Source: Capitulum mitella (taxonomy: Eukaryota > Arthropoda > Thecostraca > Pollicipedomorpha > Pollicipedidae). From it: a stretch of 64,000 bases of DNA. Positions 61,729 to 64,000 of the stretch are shown piece after piece (position 1 is the first letter of the stretch; the number at the start of each line of letters is the position of its first letter). A program made the position numbers and the translations under genes. The notes under the pieces were generated by a model. That model ran no database searches and was not told where the DNA came from. It was given only the letters and a program-made list of their open reading frames with translations. Where the stretch lies: contig CP099846.1 in assembly GCA_030062745.1 (NCBI GenBank), positions 28,045,201 through 28,109,200 on the forward strand, given 5' to 3'.

Positions 61729-63739
61729 TAGGGATGCGCCGGATATCCGGTCCGGCCGGATATCCGTCAGGATATTTGAAATTATCCGGTATCCGGTACC
61801 TGGCCGGATATTTCCATGATCCGGCCGGATATTGCCGGATATTTGGCCTTCCGGTTTACGATCGAGACGTTCTTATGTCTGCCCATAAAACCGTTTCAGG
61901 AGCAACGTGCCTTGTTATATAAGACTGCCGATGTGCCTGACGGTTCTAAGGTCTGTCTGGAGCACTACTTTTTCTTCTTAGTTCGGAAGGATTCAGACAT
62001 TATTTGCAAGGGATGGACTCAAGCTCAAAGTAGTGTAACAACAGCCAGCATACGCTCAGCGGACCATTTGGTGGCGAATTGAGAAATTGAAATCTTTCTA
62101 TTTTCCAAACATTTTTATTTTTCTTAAATACTCTTGTACAAATTCATTAACTCTCGCCCGTCAAGGGGGAGGGGGAATGATGCAACCCCGATGAGGTTTT
62201 CCGAGCGTCACGAACTCATGCCATGTGGTCGGCGGGAAACATCTTATTTTTATCTTTTGGAATGCGATAGGAAATAGGTATTGCAAAACAACTTACGTAT
62301 TCGGATTCCACAAATTGCAAAGAAAAAAATGGTGTAAATGTGGTGTGGTTTGTGTTTTGTTTCGCCTAAAGAGAGCGCAATGCAACGAACACTTGACTTT
62401 TGCTCCGACAGGCGGAGCGGCGTCGGCCGCGGCGTGATGAGTCTACAGTACAAGGGCATGCCTAAAATCCGATTTTGTTTTGGATTCTATTCGAAAAACG
62501 CTCTAAAGATATCTAAGTTACGATTCTCGGCTAAATCCAGGTCACCATAGGTCATTGACTTCAGATGACTTTGGATAACCTAAGATGATCCTGATGTTAT
62601 TTGACAATAGTGTTTGTTAATTGAGATGCTGCTTTTGACTTCAGTATCTATTATTGTCTACAAAAAATGTTTTTGCAGCTCCGAGAACGCATTTAAGCCG
62701 ACGACCCCGCTTGACAAGGATTGGCCTAACATGACCTGGATCGGACTCCAGGGGTGAAATTCAATGCTGTGGTGTACAGACAGACTCATAATTGACTGAC
62801 GAACACGATGATATCCGTTTCGTTTCATTATCATGTATTCTTTCACTTTGATTTGCACTTAAACTCAGGAAGTACCACTTTCTGCCAATTTTTGACATTT
62901 GATCCGATCTGGAAGATCATCCGTTGATATCGGACATTAAAAAGGGATGCCAGTCGTGAGATCTCGTCACGTGCAACACGCTAGCTTTTCCGCGACGCTC
63001 TAGGACGCAAGGTGTTGAAATGGCTGGGGGGTCGTACCAACTTCCCTCCCCCCCTTTACGTCCGCCTTATGCAGAAGGCCCTATACGGGCAAGTTTTAAG
63101 GGCATCGGCTCAACCAAGATTGGCCTCGGGGCCCGGGCTTGCTTCTTAGGCCCGCGTTTTTTTGTGAAAACCATTACACATCGTCTTCCCAGCAGGTGGT
63201 TTTCGTATGATTTCAGTTCACACTGGGCTCCGGGCCCCCTCGTCAAGAAATCCTTGGCTGCTCCCCTGGTTAAGGGGCAATGTACTTCAACGGACATACA
63301 TCAGTACTTGTAAAGAATGGTTATCAAGCCAGGTATTTAAGGTCTGCCAAGGCGTCATAATGGCATTCTGCGCATTTTGGAACCCTTGCCCTTTGCCCTT
63401 TGCCTTCAGTCAGAGATGGTGATCGGTGATCTACACTATAATCGCTGCGTTCTTTATTTATTCTTTTTTTACAGTGAAACATAGGAAACCTCGCAATAAC
63501 TCTTAAACGTTAGGTGGAAGGATTCACAAATTGTTAATATTTTTCTTTTTCGTATTGTCCAGTTTTTCAGACCTTTCTTTACCGCAATCTTTTTCGTCTC
63601 ATTTTCCAGCAAAAATAGCAAACAAAAATAGTTATCCATAATATCCGGTATCCGGCCGGAAATCCGGATATCCGGCACCCCGATCCGGTATATCCGGTAT
63701 CCGGCCGGGTCACAAAAATCCCGATCCGGTGCATCCCTA
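61729..63739. mobile_element. hAT-type non-autonomous element, copy 2, with 8-bp target duplication
   Basis: Ends TAGGGATGCGCCGGATATCC and, inverted, TAGGGATGCACCGGATCGGG are flanked by a perfect 8-bp repeat ATCTTACC at 61721-61728 and 63740-63747. The terminal 250-300 bp on each side are homologous to those of copy 1 but in inverted order. For example, the run with GTCTGC...AAAACCGTTTCAGG near 61875 matches the reverse complement near 20130. At 2.0 kb it is shorter than copy 1 and lacks the mariner relic. No transposase-coding frame was recognised, so mobilisation in trans is inferred. The middle part (62.1-63.4 kb) is unrecognised. Confidence 0.85.
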
Positions 63740-64000
63740 ATCTTACCTCGACATTTAGGAAATACAGGATTATTGTATTTTCCGATTTAAGAGGGGAACA
63801 TTTTCGGATCACAAGAGGGATATGGATCCCAAACCCACTGGATGCGCTTATGTAGCCACCTCCTTGGGGCTGCCCACCATGTTGTCGGGATCTGAACACC
63901 TCTCCCCGCTTGTTTGCGAGAATTTATAACGAGAGTAAAAGTGAAACTTCATAATATATTAGACATAGTTCATTATACCTTTTGCGGCCGCAAAGTACCT

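Noticed and set aside
58678-64000. Remaining GAF-B and catalytic HD exons of the PDE10-type gene
   Set aside because: Searched for GIAG, NIPDAY and HNxxHA/HDxxH-type segments; none seen, so they lie beyond the window.

Overview
This 64 kb window comes from an animal nuclear genome, most probably a protostome or other invertebrate (inferred). It has spliced coding exons separated by multi-kilobase introns, long (TA)n microsatellites, many minisatellites, and hAT-, mariner- and piggyBac-type elements. No prokaryotic operon, tRNA, rRNA or CRISPR was recognised.

One host gene is supported: a plus-strand PDE10-type cyclic-nucleotide phosphodiesterase (PDE10A of vertebrates, pde-5-like in invertebrates). 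Five exons are placed: an N-terminal helical exon (37702-37842), a 38-nt microexon (43931-43968), the first half of GAF-A (54415-54741, or from 54376), the second half of GAF-A plus linker (56048-56271), and the start of GAF-B (58489-58677). Splice phases chain as 1, 0, 0, 2, 2, and the microexon is what makes the first two long exons compatible. The start codon, the rest of GAF-B and the whole catalytic HD domain are not seen, so the gene is partial here.

Layout: 0-17.5 kb is mostly featureless, with a ~155-nt AGGTCA-rich repeat (4.4-4.8 kb), 54-nt and 23-nt minisatellites (9.8-10.6 kb) and an old dispersed repeat. 17.56-20.35 kb is a hAT-type element with a perfect 8-bp target duplication, carrying a satellite array and a broken mariner transposase. 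25.5-34.2 kb holds two inverted copies of a 1.2 kb TTAA-flanked element (family A). 40.6-45.4 kb holds two inverted copies of a second TTAA-flanked element (family B), with the microexon in the loop between them. One A copy and one B copy sit at the same TTAA of two copies of the same host MITE. 47.0-50.5 kb is a three-unit tandem array of ~1.15 kb. 54.4-59.1 kb is the exon cluster, whose introns are packed with 30-, 24- and 36-nt minisatellites. 60.22-60.29 kb has three perfect TGACGTCA CRE palindromes. 61.73-63.74 kb is a second copy of the hAT-type family in opposite orientation, again with a perfect 8-bp duplication.

In function, the gene would encode a cAMP/cGMP hydrolase regulated by tandem GAF domains. 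The other features are selfish DNA and repeats that mostly lie in or near its introns; some (CRE cluster, inverted TTAA elements around the microexon) could affect its expression or splicing, which is inference.
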